A stretch of 64,000 bases of DNA from Boothiomyces macroporosus (taxonomy: Eukaryota; Chytridiomycota; Chytridiomycetes; Rhizophydiales; Terramycetaceae): contig JADGKB010000030.1 of NCBI GenBank assembly GCA_027604185.1, positions 62,001 through 126,000 on the forward strand. The letters run 5' to 3'. The notes below the pieces were generated by a model. The model was not told the origin of the DNA, ran no database searches, and saw only the letters and a list, made by a program, of their open reading frames with translations. Positions 12,173-22,819 of this stretch are shown here, piece by piece; position 1 is the stretch's first letter, and the number at the start of each line of letters is the position of its first letter. The position numbers and the translations under genes are program-made.

Positions 12173-14504
12173 ATGCGAAATTTTTTTTCAATCTCCAACA
12201 TGAGCAAACAACTACCATTGCCAGTGCAACAGCATCGCAATACCCTATTTCTATCATTCTCGCCAAAGTGCATTCCATATGCCGAAATCGCAGCCTTTCA
12301 TTTGTCTAAAACTCAAGCCAATTTGAAACTAGGGATCCAATCCAATCTGTTATCCACACAACCACAATTGATCATTCCAAAAGGAAAATTCAGTAACCAA
12401 AAGATCACATTAACCGGCAAGTCCAGCATCTTGCGTTATTTTGCCCGTTTAGGAGGTGATTTGTATCCATCTTCAACAAAGGAAAGACTGGCAATCGATG
12501 ATTGGTTAGATAGTGCTAGAAACCATGATAAAGTATTACAAAAGTTATCCAAGAACAGTTCGAAATACCTTGTTGGACCTAAATTATCAATTGCCGATCT
12601 TGTATGTTGGGATTTCACTTTACAAAGCAATGTTACTACTGAATGGTCAAACGAAAAATCAACCATCCCTGAATTGAAAAAAGCCCAAGAATTAGCTGCT
12701 ACTACTTTGGAAAGCATTCCAGTTGTTGAGACTTACAAGTTCAAGTTAATTGAACAATTAATCACTATTACTGGCTGCGATGTTGATACTCTATACGGAT
12801 CATTCATCAAAACCAAGGCAAAGACTCATGGTGATATCGCTATTTCTCTATATCAGCTGAAAGCTGGAAATCCTGCAGAATTGGCCAAAAAGATTGTTGA
12901 TCAAGTAAGATATTTCTAACATTCTAGTTTAAACTTAACGAATACGTAACCAAAGTAACTGCTGCTGGTGCATTTGCCAACTTTACATTTAACCACCTTC
13001 CATTGTACTATGGCACTATTAAGCAAGCCATCAGACTAGGAAAGAAATACGGAACAAACACTCTTGGACTGGGCAAGTTTGGTATTGTGGAATATTCCTC
13101 ACCAAATATTGCCAAAGTTTTCCATGTTGGCCACTTGAGAAGTACTATTATTGGTAGTTTCTTGCACAAGATCTTGGATGCAAACGGCTGGAGTACTCTA
13201 TCAATCAACTATTTGGGCGACTGGGGTAAACAATTTGGTATCCTTGCAATTGGATTCCAAAAACATGGTTCTGAAGAGCTATTAAAGAAGGATGCTATCA
13301 AGCATTTATTCGATGTTTATGTTAAAATCAATGTAAGATTTTCTAATATTAGCAAGATATGGATGAAGATCCAACTATTGATGATCAAGCAAAAGCATAC
13401 TTTAAGAGAATGGAAAATGGTGAGTGATAGTTGATGTTAGGCGACAAGGACGCTCTCGTTCTATGGCAGCGCTTCAGAGATTTAAGTATTGCTGGATATG
13501 AAAAAACCTATAACCGTTTGAACATTAAATTCGATTTGTATTCTGGAGAATCACAATATTCGTTATCTCAAATGCGTGTTGTTTTGGATGAATTAAACAG
13601 CAAGGGACTATTGAAACCTGACAACGGCGCGCTGGTAATTGACCTGAAAGAGCATGGCCATGGAACAGCTGTTATTGGTAAGACTGATGGGTCCATGTTG
13701 TATCTTTCTCGTGATATTGCTGCTGCTGACTACCGTCATAAAACTTATGATTTCGAAAAGCTGTTCTATGTTGTTGCTTCTCAACAAGATCATCATTTCA
13801 AGCAATTATTCAAGATTTTAGAATTGATGGGCAAGACTTGGACTGATAAATGTACTCACATCAGTTTTGGTATGATCAAATCCAAAAATGGCACATTATC
13901 TACCCGTAAAGGCAACGTTGTTTTCCTAGCTGATATCCTTGATCAGGTCCAAGAAGAAATGCACAATGTCATGAAGAAGAATGAAGCCAAATACGCCCAA
14001 ATTGAAGATCCTGAAAGAGTATCAGACATTATTGGAATGTCTGCTGTCAAAATTCAAGATATGGCTGCACGTAGAATCAAGGATTATGATTTCGATATTG
14101 ACAGAATGACCTCATTTGAAGGTGACACTGGGCCATACTTGCAATATGCACACGCCCGTTTGTCTTCTATTCAAAGAAAGCGTGATGATATTTCAGTCAC
14201 CCTGGAAAACTTGGATGATATTAAATTGGACTTGTTGACCGAACCGTCTGCATTAGCAGTTATCGAACTGGTTCAAGAATATCCAAATGTTATTCGTGAA
14301 CTTGGACAGACTTATGAACCTTGCAACTTGGTTACTTATGCTTTGCGTTTGTCTCATGCAGTGTCGTCTGCATACAACGACCTTTGGGTTGTTGGCCAGC
14401 CAGAAGACTTGGCATATGCTCGTCTCGCACTGTACGGTGCTGCCCGTACCGCTTTGGGTAACGCACTTACGTTACTTGGTTTAGAGCCTTTGGAAAGAAT
14501 GTAA
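12173..14504 (+). CDS. Arginyl-tRNA synthetase with N-terminal GST-like domain
   Basis: A class I synthetase that charges tRNA-Arg; 755 residues. Residues ~60-150 form a GST-C-like module (TGKSSILRYFARLGG, SKYLVGPKLSIADLVCWDF) that standard yeast ArgRS lacks. An Add-1-like region follows. The catalytic core has SSPNIAKVFHVGHLRSTIIG (HIGH-type motif, ~residue 309), INYLGDWGKQFG, LYLSRDIAAADYR and LSTRKGNVV (KMSKS region, ~553). The anticodon-binding DALR domain ends in LGLEPLERM. Introns at 12905-12927, 13333-13352 and 13420-13440. Two in-frame ATGs, at 12173 and 12200, could give a longer form with a weak presequence (MRNFFSISN) and a cytosolic form. This is the only ArgRS seen here. Confidence 0.93.
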
Positions 14505-14551
14505 TCTAAAAAATAAAATTAAGCATTCAAATAATTTACTTGCGGGATGAT

Positions 14552-15988
14552 TTATTGATCAAACTTCTTTTTGTACTCTGCAACATCTTTTTCCAAAACC
14601 CTTCTTTGTGCAGCAGCTCTGTCCTGAATAGAATCAATAAGCTTAGCATCAGCAGTATCTTTCAATTCGCTTCCATATTTCTCAAGCAAGACGGCAGATT
14701 TATCTTCAATAGCCTTCAAGACAACTCCCAATTGGTTTGGCAACCAGGTAGCCATTGGAGAACCACCAGTAGCCTTTGGATATGCAGTACGCTTGATAAT
14801 GTATTCCTTGGCAAAGTTCCAGTGACGGTGTCTGAAATCTCTGACCTGATCCAAAAGAGCAATGTACAAGGTCAAACTCTTTACGTCTTGGAGACAGTAC
14901 TTTTCAATGCCAAGTTCGGAAGCGCTTTGTTGGACCCATGATACGAAACGGTTGTGGTCGATTGGTCTGTAGCTTCTGAAATCACGCAAGATTTCAGTCA
15001 TTGGGTTTTCAGGCATGCCTTGAGTCAATTGCAAGAAGTTGTCGCAACATGGAATGATGGAATCGTTGGCGCCGGATTCTCCTCTGTATTCACGAGGGTT
15101 GCTGTCAACTCCTTCGTAAACGACACCGTTAGGGAACATTTCGTTTTGACCCTTGATTCCCATGATAAAGGTTCTGAATTTCAAGTAATCAGCAGGGTGG
15201 GATTCAGCCCACATATCTTCCATAACACCGTTGATGGTCTTCATGGTGTCTACAATGGCATTTAAGTTGTGGTTGAATTCTTTGCGGTCATTCTTGGCTG
15301 CAGAATCCAAAGCTTTAGTAAGACCTTCAACAAACTGAGGAGTGTGTCTGACCATAGCAACGTGGATACCAATGAAACCGGTTTCAGATTGCATACCAGA
15401 GAACTATTGTTAAATTTTTGGCACCTTTCTGATCAATTCCAGATTTTCAAAGTACAATGGTTCAGACTTGTTCTTGCGCTTGTAGTTGTAGAGAGCATAG
15501 GATTGAGCATACTCCATGAATGGCTTTGCCTTGATTTTGTCAGATATTTGTTGGAGAGGGACAGCAATTTGTTTTGGCAAAGTTTGTCTCCCTAGACCAT
15601 AGTGACCTTTCGATCTGTTCATAATATCACAAGGTTCAAGCAAGTATGAACTGGCAGCGAATGTGTAATCTCTGAAAAGAGCCATTAATAATTCTTGGTC
15701 TTCAATATCTGCGACAGAAAGAACAGGGAGCTCCTTCAACACAGCATCACCAAATTCACCCTTTGCAAGCAATCCAGGGGTACCATCATCACGAGTCAAA
15801 GTCATTCTGTCCAACAAACTTTCAAGTGCATCGAATCTTTCAGGAAGTTTGGCGATAGGATCGTTTCTTGGCAGGAAGCCGTTATCAGGGGATACCATGA
15901 ATACAGGAGTGGTTGGTTTTGGAGAGGTTGGCCACGCCCATGATTGGTAGGATCTGATTTTTGCAGAGTTTTTAAATAGGCGATTCAT
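14552..15988 (-). CDS. BNA2: Indoleamine 2,3-dioxygenase
   Basis: A heme enzyme that opens the indole ring of tryptophan, the first step of de novo NAD synthesis through kynurenine. The 471-residue protein contains VSPDNGFLPRNDPIAKLPERF, FSGMQSETGFIGIHVAMV and, at about residue 378, FRHRHWNFAKEYIIKRT, whose second His matches the proximal heme ligand of the IDO family. One 21-nt intron (15404-15424, 5' GTGCC) separates the N-terminal small domain from the catalytic domain. The first 30 residues (MNRLFKNSAKIRSYQSWAW) are basic and could be a weak targeting signal, although fungal IDO is usually cytosolic. The gene is convergent with ArgRS, with 47 bp between stops. Confidence 0.93.
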
Positions 15989-16649
15989 ATTGTAAAGTTT
16001 TGGCAGCGTTTTTTCATTTATAAGTAAGACGCCACTTGCCGCGTGAGTACCCTGCCTCTGTCGAATAAGGTACTCTGTGGGGTATTGAAAGCAACCTATC
16101 CACAGACACTATTGAATCAAATACATTTGGTTGCCAAAGGTAACTTTCAGTCATGAATACTCTTACTGCTGTTTCCAATATGTGGAATTGCCAAGCATTT
16201 AAATGAACAAATTTTAGTCATGTGATTCCAAAGCAATACGACATGCTTTTATTGTGCTGTTGTACTATCAGAAAACCTAATGGTTCACTGACTCTGTTTA
16301 ATTCAATCTCGCCAGTAAATTATCCCCGATTTCCAAGAGCAAGCAAGTCTGAAAACACAATTAATATATATTTCAGTTCGCCTTGCGATTCCTTTTTCGT
16401 CAAATTTTCATTCCTTTGATAAGAACCAAGGCGAGATATAGTGGTCAAGTGGCGGTGTTACACGAAGTGAGGATAACCAAGCTTTTGAATAAGCTACTAT
16501 AATATTTTAAAGCTCCTACATTTTGAATCTTCAAGATGCGTGGAGGCACTTGGATGTCACTTGATTTTAATAACAATGAGTAATAACCAGAATCCCATGA
16601 TTTTTCGTACTACAATTTCTGAATTGTGCCAATGATGTTTATTAAGAGC
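15989..16649. other. Intergenic region, no gene seen
   Basis: This 661-bp stretch separates the BNA2 start from the end of the first DUF1330 gene. It should hold the BNA2 promoter. I see no conserved open frame, tRNA or repeat. Confidence 0.5.
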
Positions 16650-17039
16650 CTACAGCTTGGATAGTAGCGGAACTGTTGGGATTAATTGGGCGATTTCAAG
16701 TGAATCTTCCCTCAAATGAGCGATTTCTTTGTATTCTGCACTGCTTGACATTGTAACAAATGCTTCTTTGTTTGGGTATTCCACAATTAACATGCGATCC
16801 CAGAGATCAGTGCCAACCAATGGTCCCTCTTTCATAGGGATACCAACCCAAATAATCCTCCCGCCGACCTTTTGGACCAATTTACCCACCTTTTCCCCAT
16901 ACTTCTTGTAGGATTCTTCTCCTGTAACACCAGACACTGTTCGGTCTTTGAATTTCAATAGATTGACCTGATGTACAGTTCCTTTGTATGGACTAGCGAG
17001 GAATTTAAGGACCTGATCTCTAGTAGGAACAATTGCCAT
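16650..17039 (-). CDS. DUF1330-family small protein A
   Basis: A 129-residue intronless protein of the DUF1330 (dimeric alpha/beta-barrel, ferredoxin-like) type. Typical positions are HQVNLLKFKD, YKKYGEKVGKLVQKVGGRIIW, MLIVEYPNKEAFVTM and HLREDSLEIAQLIP. Biochemical function is not established for this family in fungi. It is the tandem copy of the gene at 17132-17527; both begin MA(I/F)VPT and share GTPMKEGPLVG-like and DLWDR/DIWDR blocks. No signal peptide is present, so it is probably cytosolic. The pair is an obvious local duplication. Confidence 0.85.
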   Translation of the reverse strand: MAIVPTRDQVLKFLASPYKGTVHQVNLLKFKDRTVSGVTGEESYKKYGEKVGKLVQKVGGRIIWVGIPMKEGPLVGTDLWDRMLIVEYPNKEAFVTMSSSAEYKEIAHLREDSLEIAQLIPTVPLLSKL

Positions 17040-17131
17040 CTGATGAAATAATGGGAAACTTGGTCATTCCGCAGTAGGCCGATACAGGAGATCATCGGAC
17101 CGTAAAACTATAAATCAACATAGCACTATAT

Positions 17132-17527
17132 TTATATCTTTGCTTTGAAATAAGTTGGGATAGCAGGAATCAATTGAAATACTTCAAGAGCTTCTTCTCT
17201 CAAGTGACTGAATGACTTGTAATCAGGACTAGCGGCCATTTTGATGAATACCTCTTTGGAAGGATATTCGGCAATCAATATTCTATCCCATATATCTGTT
17301 CCAACAAGCGGCCCTTCCTTCATTGGAGTACCAATCCAAATCATCTTTCCGCCAACTTTTTCTACCAATTCGATGGTCCTCTTCATGTATTCCTTGTATA
17401 CCAGCTCCCCACTCCTTCCATCCTTGGTTTGTTTCTTAAATTTCACAAGATTAACTTGATGAATAGGACCGGTGTATGTGCTGGAGAGGAATTTCATGAT
17501 TTGTTGCTTGGTGGGTACAAATGCCAT
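17132..17527 (-). CDS. DUF1330-family small protein B
   Basis: A 131-residue intronless paralogue of the gene at 16650-17039, on the same strand and 92 bp upstream of its start. Matching blocks are FVPTKQQIMKFLSSTYTGP, HQVNLVKFKK, MIWIGTPMKEGPLVGTDIWD, AEYPSKEVFIKM and HLREEALEVFQLIPAIP. The copies differ throughout while keeping the same length and fold pattern, so the duplication is not very recent. The molecular function is unknown; a dimeric alpha/beta-barrel binding fold is inferred from the family. Confidence 0.85.
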   Translation of the reverse strand: MAFVPTKQQIMKFLSSTYTGPIHQVNLVKFKKQTKDGRSGELVYKEYMKRTIELVEKVGGKMIWIGTPMKEGPLVGTDIWDRILIAEYPSKEVFIKMAASPDYKSFSHLREEALEVFQLIPAIPTYFKAKI

Positions 17528-17998
17528 TGTTATAATTTGGGGAAACTTGTGCTTTCGCGTCTCAAAATCTAAATTGACAGGCTAGGATTAAAATCGATCC
17601 GCAAATAAGGCATTCAGAATCCTGCATGGATCCAAATCCTCTCTAACGAAAAATATCATTGCATCACGGATGAAATGAATTCAAATTTCTGGGAAGTGTA
17701 CATTGCTCTTGCGAATATGCACTTCAATCCACCCTTCCTATTGCTAGTGCAATTAACTCTGTTCCAAGGAGGAATGATATTGAGTCATTGACTAATTGAA
17801 CGCTAGTCATTTCGGATTCAGCCGCTATAACAATATTTGATATTTGCATTTGGTCTATTATAAATCAAACCGCATAGCCGCAGCGGTTATTTAAATCGTT
17901 ATCTCTTGTATTTGAAGATAGCTCATCATCACTCATGATCTCTCATTTTTGTGCTGCTTACTTAAATAGGACAAATTAAAGCAAGAAAATTGTGAAAA
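17528..17998. other. Intergenic region, PFK and DUF1330 promoters
   Basis: A 471-bp gap between divergent start codons. It must contain the promoters of DUF1330-B (-) and PFK (+). No further open frame or RNA gene was recognised. Confidence 0.5.
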
Positions 17999-20805
17999 AT
18001 GAACAATCTGTCGCAGGTTACAATCGCTGCACCAAATCAAGAATTATTTGACAAGGCTCTGGATTTCTACCTTGACCTGGGGTTCAAGCTCATCGAGCAA
18101 CACCCAGACAAATCCTACTTGCACTACTTTTCACATGTGGGTATAGATTTGTGCATTGTCAAGGGAGAATTAATGAATCAGTCTTTTTCAATTGCGGTTC
18201 CAAAAGAGGTTGTTAATTGCTGATAATAGAATGTTGCGGTTAAAGTTGACCCTATCGGGAATACCATTAATTTCGTGGCAAGTAATAGATTCGAATTTGA
18301 GCCAGCTCCTGTGGACCTTCCTGTCACTACTGAACCAGCTCCTCCAAAGCCAATCGTTTCAAGAAACAAAAAAATTGGTATTCTTACTTCTGGAGGAGAT
18401 TCTTGTGGTATGAATGCCGCCGTTCGATCTATTACTCGCGTTTCCCTCCAGAAAGGATGTGTTCCGTTTGCTATTTATGAAGGTTATCAGGGATTAGTTG
18501 ACGGTGGAGAGAAAATCAAAGAATTACGCTGGGATGATGTGAGAGGGTATACTTTAAGTAATATTAGATACCTTGCCAAGGGTGGTACTTTAATCGGAAC
18601 AGCTAGATGTAAGGAGTTTAGAACTAGAGAAGGACGTCTAAAGGCTTGTTACAATTTAATCAAAAACGGAATCGATGCTCTAGTTGTTATCGGAGGTGAT
18701 GGATCCTTGACCGGTGCCGATACATTTAGAGCAGAATGGACAGGATTGGTTGATGAATTAGTTTCCACCGGGAAATTGACTAAAGAAGAATCTGCCCATT
18801 TGAGAAACGATCTAGCAATCGTTGGGCTCGTTGGGTCTATTGATAACGACATGTCTTCAACAGGTAATCCGTAAATTTATTATAGATATAACCATTGGGG
18901 CTGTTACATCATTACATCGTATTTGTGAATCGGTAGATTCTCTAACTTCGACTGCACAATCTCATCAACGCGCGTTTGTCGTTGAAGTTATGGGAAGACA
19001 TTGCGGCTGGTTGGCATTAATGGCTGCAATTGCAGTCGGTGCTGATTGTTGCTTCCTTCCAGAACGTCCTCCTCCATTTAATCAAGAGAAATACGGAAAT
19101 AACTGGGAACAAGAAATGTGTGATATTGTTGCCAAAAATCGCTCTTTCGGAAATCGAAAATCTCTAGTGATTGTTTGTGAAGGAGCTATCGACAAGGATT
19201 TGAACCCTATAAAGCCGGATCAAGTAAAGAAAGCACTTGAAAAAATTGGATTAGACACCAGGGTTACCACATTAGGGCACGTTCAAAGAGGTGGTTCAAC
19301 ATGTGCATTCGATAGATATTTGGCTACTGTACAAGGTGTAGAAGCAGTCGAAGCAGTTCTACGATCAAACAGGGATGTACCTGCTCCTATGATTGGTATG
19401 TTCCAAAACAAAATAGTTTCAATCCCATTAATGGAGGCTGTAAAATTGGTAATTTTTATTAATGACAGACTCAAGAAGTTGCTACGTCTATCGCTAAAAA
19501 AGATTTTGCGCACGCTATGCAACTCCGTGATCCTGGATTCACATCAAGTTTCAACTCATATATGGAAAGTGGTTTAAGAGCTTCTCTCGAAAAGAGTCAA
19601 GCAACTCCAAAGAACCTTCGTGTTGCTATTCTACACTGTGGTGCACCAGCAGGAGGAATGAATGCTGCAACAAGAATCTTGGTGCGTTTGTGCCATTCTC
19701 GCGGTCTCACTCCTCTAGCAATTAGAAACGGATTTTCGGGATTAGTCAATGGAGAAATTTCAGAAATGGCATGGGAAGATGTAAGGGGCTGGCAAGTCCT
19801 GGGTGGAACCCAGTTGGGCACTAATCGTGACCATCCTGAACCTATTCAAGGTGTTAATTCGACCCTCAATCCTTCAGAAGTTGATCATTTGGTCAATACT
19901 GGCGCGATTGCATACAACTTGCAAAAGCACAACATTAATGCTCTAGTTATTATTGGTGGATTTGAAGGATTCTCTGCTCAAATTGCACTGACCGAAGCTA
20001 GAAAAGTATATCCAGCACTTTGTATCCCTATGGTTTACTTGCCTGCTACCATTTCAAACAACATCCCTGGAACCGATTTCTCAATTGGGTCTGACACTGC
20101 TTTGAACGTTATTGTTGAAGCTTGTGACAGAATTAGACTTTCTGCAAATGCTTCAAGAAAAAGAGTCTTTGTAGTTGAAGTTCACGGAGGAAACTGTGGG
20201 TAAATTAATATTAATTTAGTTACTTGTCAACCATGAGTGCATTATCTGTTGGTGCATCTTCATCCTACATCCCCGAGGAAGGGCTGTCTATCGAAACTCT
20301 ACATAACGATGTCAAACATCTAATTCGAAGATACACTGAAGAAATCAAGAGTGGCATCGCCAATGAAGGCCGTGTAATTCTTCGTTCTGAAAACACCCAA
20401 CCTAAAGTATATTCTACTTCTGTCATTTCTGGCATTTTACGTGCCGAAGGCAAGGGCCTGTTTGACTCCAAAGAAGCTGTACTCGGACATTTGCAGCAAG
20501 GTGACATTCCATCTCCTCTTGATCGTATCAGAGCTACTAGATTGGCAGTAAGCGCAATGGATTGGATTGAAAGAGTCTTTGGAGAAATCAACCCAACTAA
20601 AGATATGCCTACTTATACTACTGATGAACAGCATTCTTGCGTGATTGGTATTGTCGGAAGTATGATTGTTCCAACCCCAATTTTGGATGCTAGGGAGTTG
20701 GCAGACATGAAGAAGCGTGTTCCAAAGGAAAGTTGGTGGATGGGATTGCGCCCATTAATTAGAGTCTTGGGCAAGAGAGAGTACCATGATCAAGCTAAAC
20801 TATAA
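17999..20805 (+). CDS. PFK: 6-phosphofructokinase with N-terminal glyoxalase-like domain
   Basis: The committed step of glycolysis, fructose 6-phosphate to fructose 1,6-bisphosphate. The protein has 907 residues. Residues 1-100 form a glyoxalase/VOC-like domain ([36 protein letters not shown]). The catalytic half starts near 120 ([19 protein letters not shown]), with [28 protein letters not shown] across intron 2, and [15 protein letters not shown]. The second half, from ~515, has degenerate motifs ([15 protein letters not shown]) as in allosteric halves. Introns: 18209-18229 (unusual GTTGT 5' site), 18864-18885, 19449-19468, 20200-20219. The glyoxalase-like N-terminus is typical of Saccharomycotina PFK subunits. 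No second subunit gene lies in this window. Confidence 0.95.
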
Positions 20806-20858
20806 TAAATCGCAGTTATCTTTGAAGTGTAAATATATGAAAGGTAATATATTTTCAA

Positions 20859-21465
20859 TTACTTGAGTGGAACGAAACGGGAAGAGTTGGTAGCACCGAT
20901 ACCTGGACGACCGTGACGAACTGGCTTGTAGGTAATAGAGAATTCTCCAAGGTAGTGTCCAACCATTTCAGCTTTAATTTCAACTTGGTTGAAAGTCTTT
21001 CCGTTGTAGATACCAATGACGGAACCAATCATTTCTGGAACAATAATCATGTTACGCAAATGAGTCTTGACGACAGCTGGTTTTTCGAATTGTGGAGCGT
21101 CCTTCTTTGCCTTACGGAGCTTCTTGATAAGACCCATAGGCTTGCGCTTAAGACCACGTTGGAAACGTCTTCTGGCACGGGAATGAACAAGGTCGACAAG
21201 CTATGATTAAAAAGTAAATACTTGCTCAGTGCTCATGTCCAACAATTGTTCCAAATCAACACCACGGTAGGTGAATTTTTTGAAGGATCTCTTTGCTCTG
21301 GCGATAGCGGCAGCTTCTTCGTCGTGATTGTCAGCCTATTGATTAGTCTTGCTCATTGTGTAAGAAATCCATCAATCCATTGCTATTTCGCTTACCCTGG
21401 ACAGCTACTTCAAACCTCTTTCAAGGCTTTACTTGAATTGATGGGTTTTACTGCTGTCTTACCAT
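20859..21465 (-). CDS. RPS15: 40S ribosomal protein S15 (uS19)
   Basis: A small-subunit ribosomal protein of 152 residues at the head and decoding side of the 40S. Exon 1 is only the ATG (21463-21465). A 127-nt intron (21336-21462) and a 21-nt intron (21201-21221) follow. The product reads [58 protein letters not shown] and ends NSSRFVPLK, the standard S15 sequence. Two palindromic TCACGTGA sites lie 87-121 bp upstream of the ATG. The ATG-only first exon is typical of some yeast ribosomal protein genes. Confidence 0.97.
21336..21462 (-). other. 127-nt intron directly after the RPS15 start codon
   Basis: This is the longest intron in the window. It begins GTAAGA directly after the ATG and ends GACTAATCAATAG, so a TAAT branch-like element still lies close to the 3' AG. 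Its size contrasts with the 20-nt norm and suggests retained regulatory content. Confidence 0.85.
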
Positions 21466-21551
21466 TTTGAAAAGTGAAAAACTTGGAGTGAGTGAGAACA
21501 AAAAAATACAGAAAATCTCCGAAGCATCCAACCAATCAAATCACTGCACAT

Positions 21552-21586
21552 TCACGTGACATTTAATGTTCTTCTAGGTCACGTGA
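21552..21586. promoter_or_regulatory. Paired TCACGTGA palindromes upstream of RPS15
   Basis: Perfect 8-bp palindromes TCACGTGA occur at 21552-21559 and 21579-21586, 27 bp apart start to start. CACGTGA elements are bound by Cbf1-type bHLH factors in yeasts, where they can drive ribosomal protein genes. A related GTCATGTGAC lies at 29066-29075, about 80 bp before eL33. Confidence 0.6.
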
Positions 21587-21708
21587 TGTTGAAAATTAGC
21601 ACAACTAGTACTTACCCCACAGTAGTGCTGAATAACTATTTCAGTCTAATCTATACGATACTAGTAGTGTTAAGAACAATCCATGTGGCTTTATGTATAA
21701 AGTTTTAT

Positions 21709-22095
21709 TCAAGGAATAATATGGTAGCAAACCTGCCGGCTTTGGCTTTGGTGGTAGATGATTAGAAATCCGATTACCAATAGCCAGGTAATGTTGGTGC
21801 CAGAGAACAAGATTCCATGACTCTTTCCAATTTGCAACAGGGAATAAAGAACATGTACAGCCAGGCACCATACAACTACTACTGTTGGTGTATCTTTAGG
21901 TTTCAGGATAGCTGATAGCACGTAAAACCATCCCAACCCCACAATTGCGAAAAGTGCGACTTCAGTAATTGCGGATCCGATATGACAATAGTCGTGGTGG
22001 CATAAAACCAAATCCCCATAAAACTGAACCGCCGAGAGATTTACCAAGTAGGTAAAGGTGAAAATTAGGAAACAGGCTGCAAACAAAATCGACAT
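21709..22095 (-). CDS. Four-TM membrane protein A, unknown function
   Basis: A 128-residue intronless protein with four hydrophobic segments: SILFAACFLIFTFTYLVNL, VALFAIVGLGWFYVLSAIL, VVVVWCLAVHVLYSLLQIG and NITWLLVIGFLIIY. The loop after TM1 carries two Cys (CHHDYCH). It ends SRQVCYHIIP, matching QRQTVYYYVPIP at the end of the neighbour at 22170-22802, so the two are diverged tandem paralogues. Topology recalls SUR7/MARVEL/claudin-like proteins, but no signature motif settles it. Function unknown. Confidence 0.7.
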   Translation of the reverse strand: MSILFAACFLIFTFTYLVNLSAVQFYGDLVLCHHDYCHIGSAITEVALFAIVGLGWFYVLSAILKPKDTPTVVVVWCLAVHVLYSLLQIGKSHGILFSGTNITWLLVIGFLIIYHQSQSRQVCYHIIP

Positions 22096-22169
22096 TTGAA
22101 TTTTTGTGTAACTTTAAAACCCTATGATCAGCTATATTAAAAAAGTTTATTGGGGAATAATCAAGGGTT

Positions 22170-22802
22170 TCATGGGATAGGAACGTAGTAATAGACTGTC
22201 TGCCTCTGGATCAGTTGGTATATGACGAATACTATAACCACGCCAATGGACAAACCCCAAGAGGCATTCAGAGCAGAGAAACTATATCCATAACCGCCGC
22301 CAACAGAGAATAAAGAGTCTTGTCTAATATTTGAAATTAGCTGCATTACTATCACTTGGAATATCGCTAAATTAATGTTCGAATACCAAACACAGAAGAA
22401 CACCAAAACACCACCGACGTAATTAGGCCGTTTACTACTACAATCCTAGTCAACCATGCGCCAACTGCAATACCGCCAAATACAAGTGCGCCGATCTCCA
22501 AATATCTAGCAGCCAGCCAAGTCTGGCAAAAAGAAAGCTCCTTGTATTTGCCTTGGTTGTCCACCAATTCCAATTTACAATCCTTTGAAGGAAACTATAT
22601 TAGTACTATATACTTGATCACAGCTGATTGAAGTTCCGGAAATGGTGCATACTTGAAAGAGCCCGAATTCTAATGTGGGGTAAGATAACCCAAAGACTGG
22701 CGTGATACGAAGAAAGTCTGCAGTGAGCGAAGCGTAGATTGAGAAAACATAAGCCCCTGAAAACAGGAGAAACAACGAAGCGATAGGTTTTGAAGGAACC
22801 AT
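22170..22802 (-). CDS. Four-TM membrane protein B, unknown function
   Basis: A 197-residue protein after removal of introns 22595-22613 and 22367-22386. It has four hydrophobic spans: ASLFLLFSGAYVFSIYASL, LEIGALVFGGIAVGAW, LITSVVFWCSSVFAIFQVIV and LSIGVVIVFVIYQLI. A first extracytoplasmic loop holds several Cys (CTISGTSISCD, DCKLEL, FCQTW). It is a paralogue of the gene at 21709-22095 by shared layout and C-terminal (R)QxxYYxxP motif. A SUR7/claudin-like plasma-membrane protein is plausible but unproven. Its ATG (22802) faces the CDK ATG (22820) with only 17 bp between. Confidence 0.75.
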
Positions 22803-22819
22803 TGAAAAAAGTTAAAAAA

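Noticed and set aside
21222..21470. Plus-strand frame overlapping RPS15 exon 1 and intron
   Set aside because: It is antisense to RPS15 and shows no family features.
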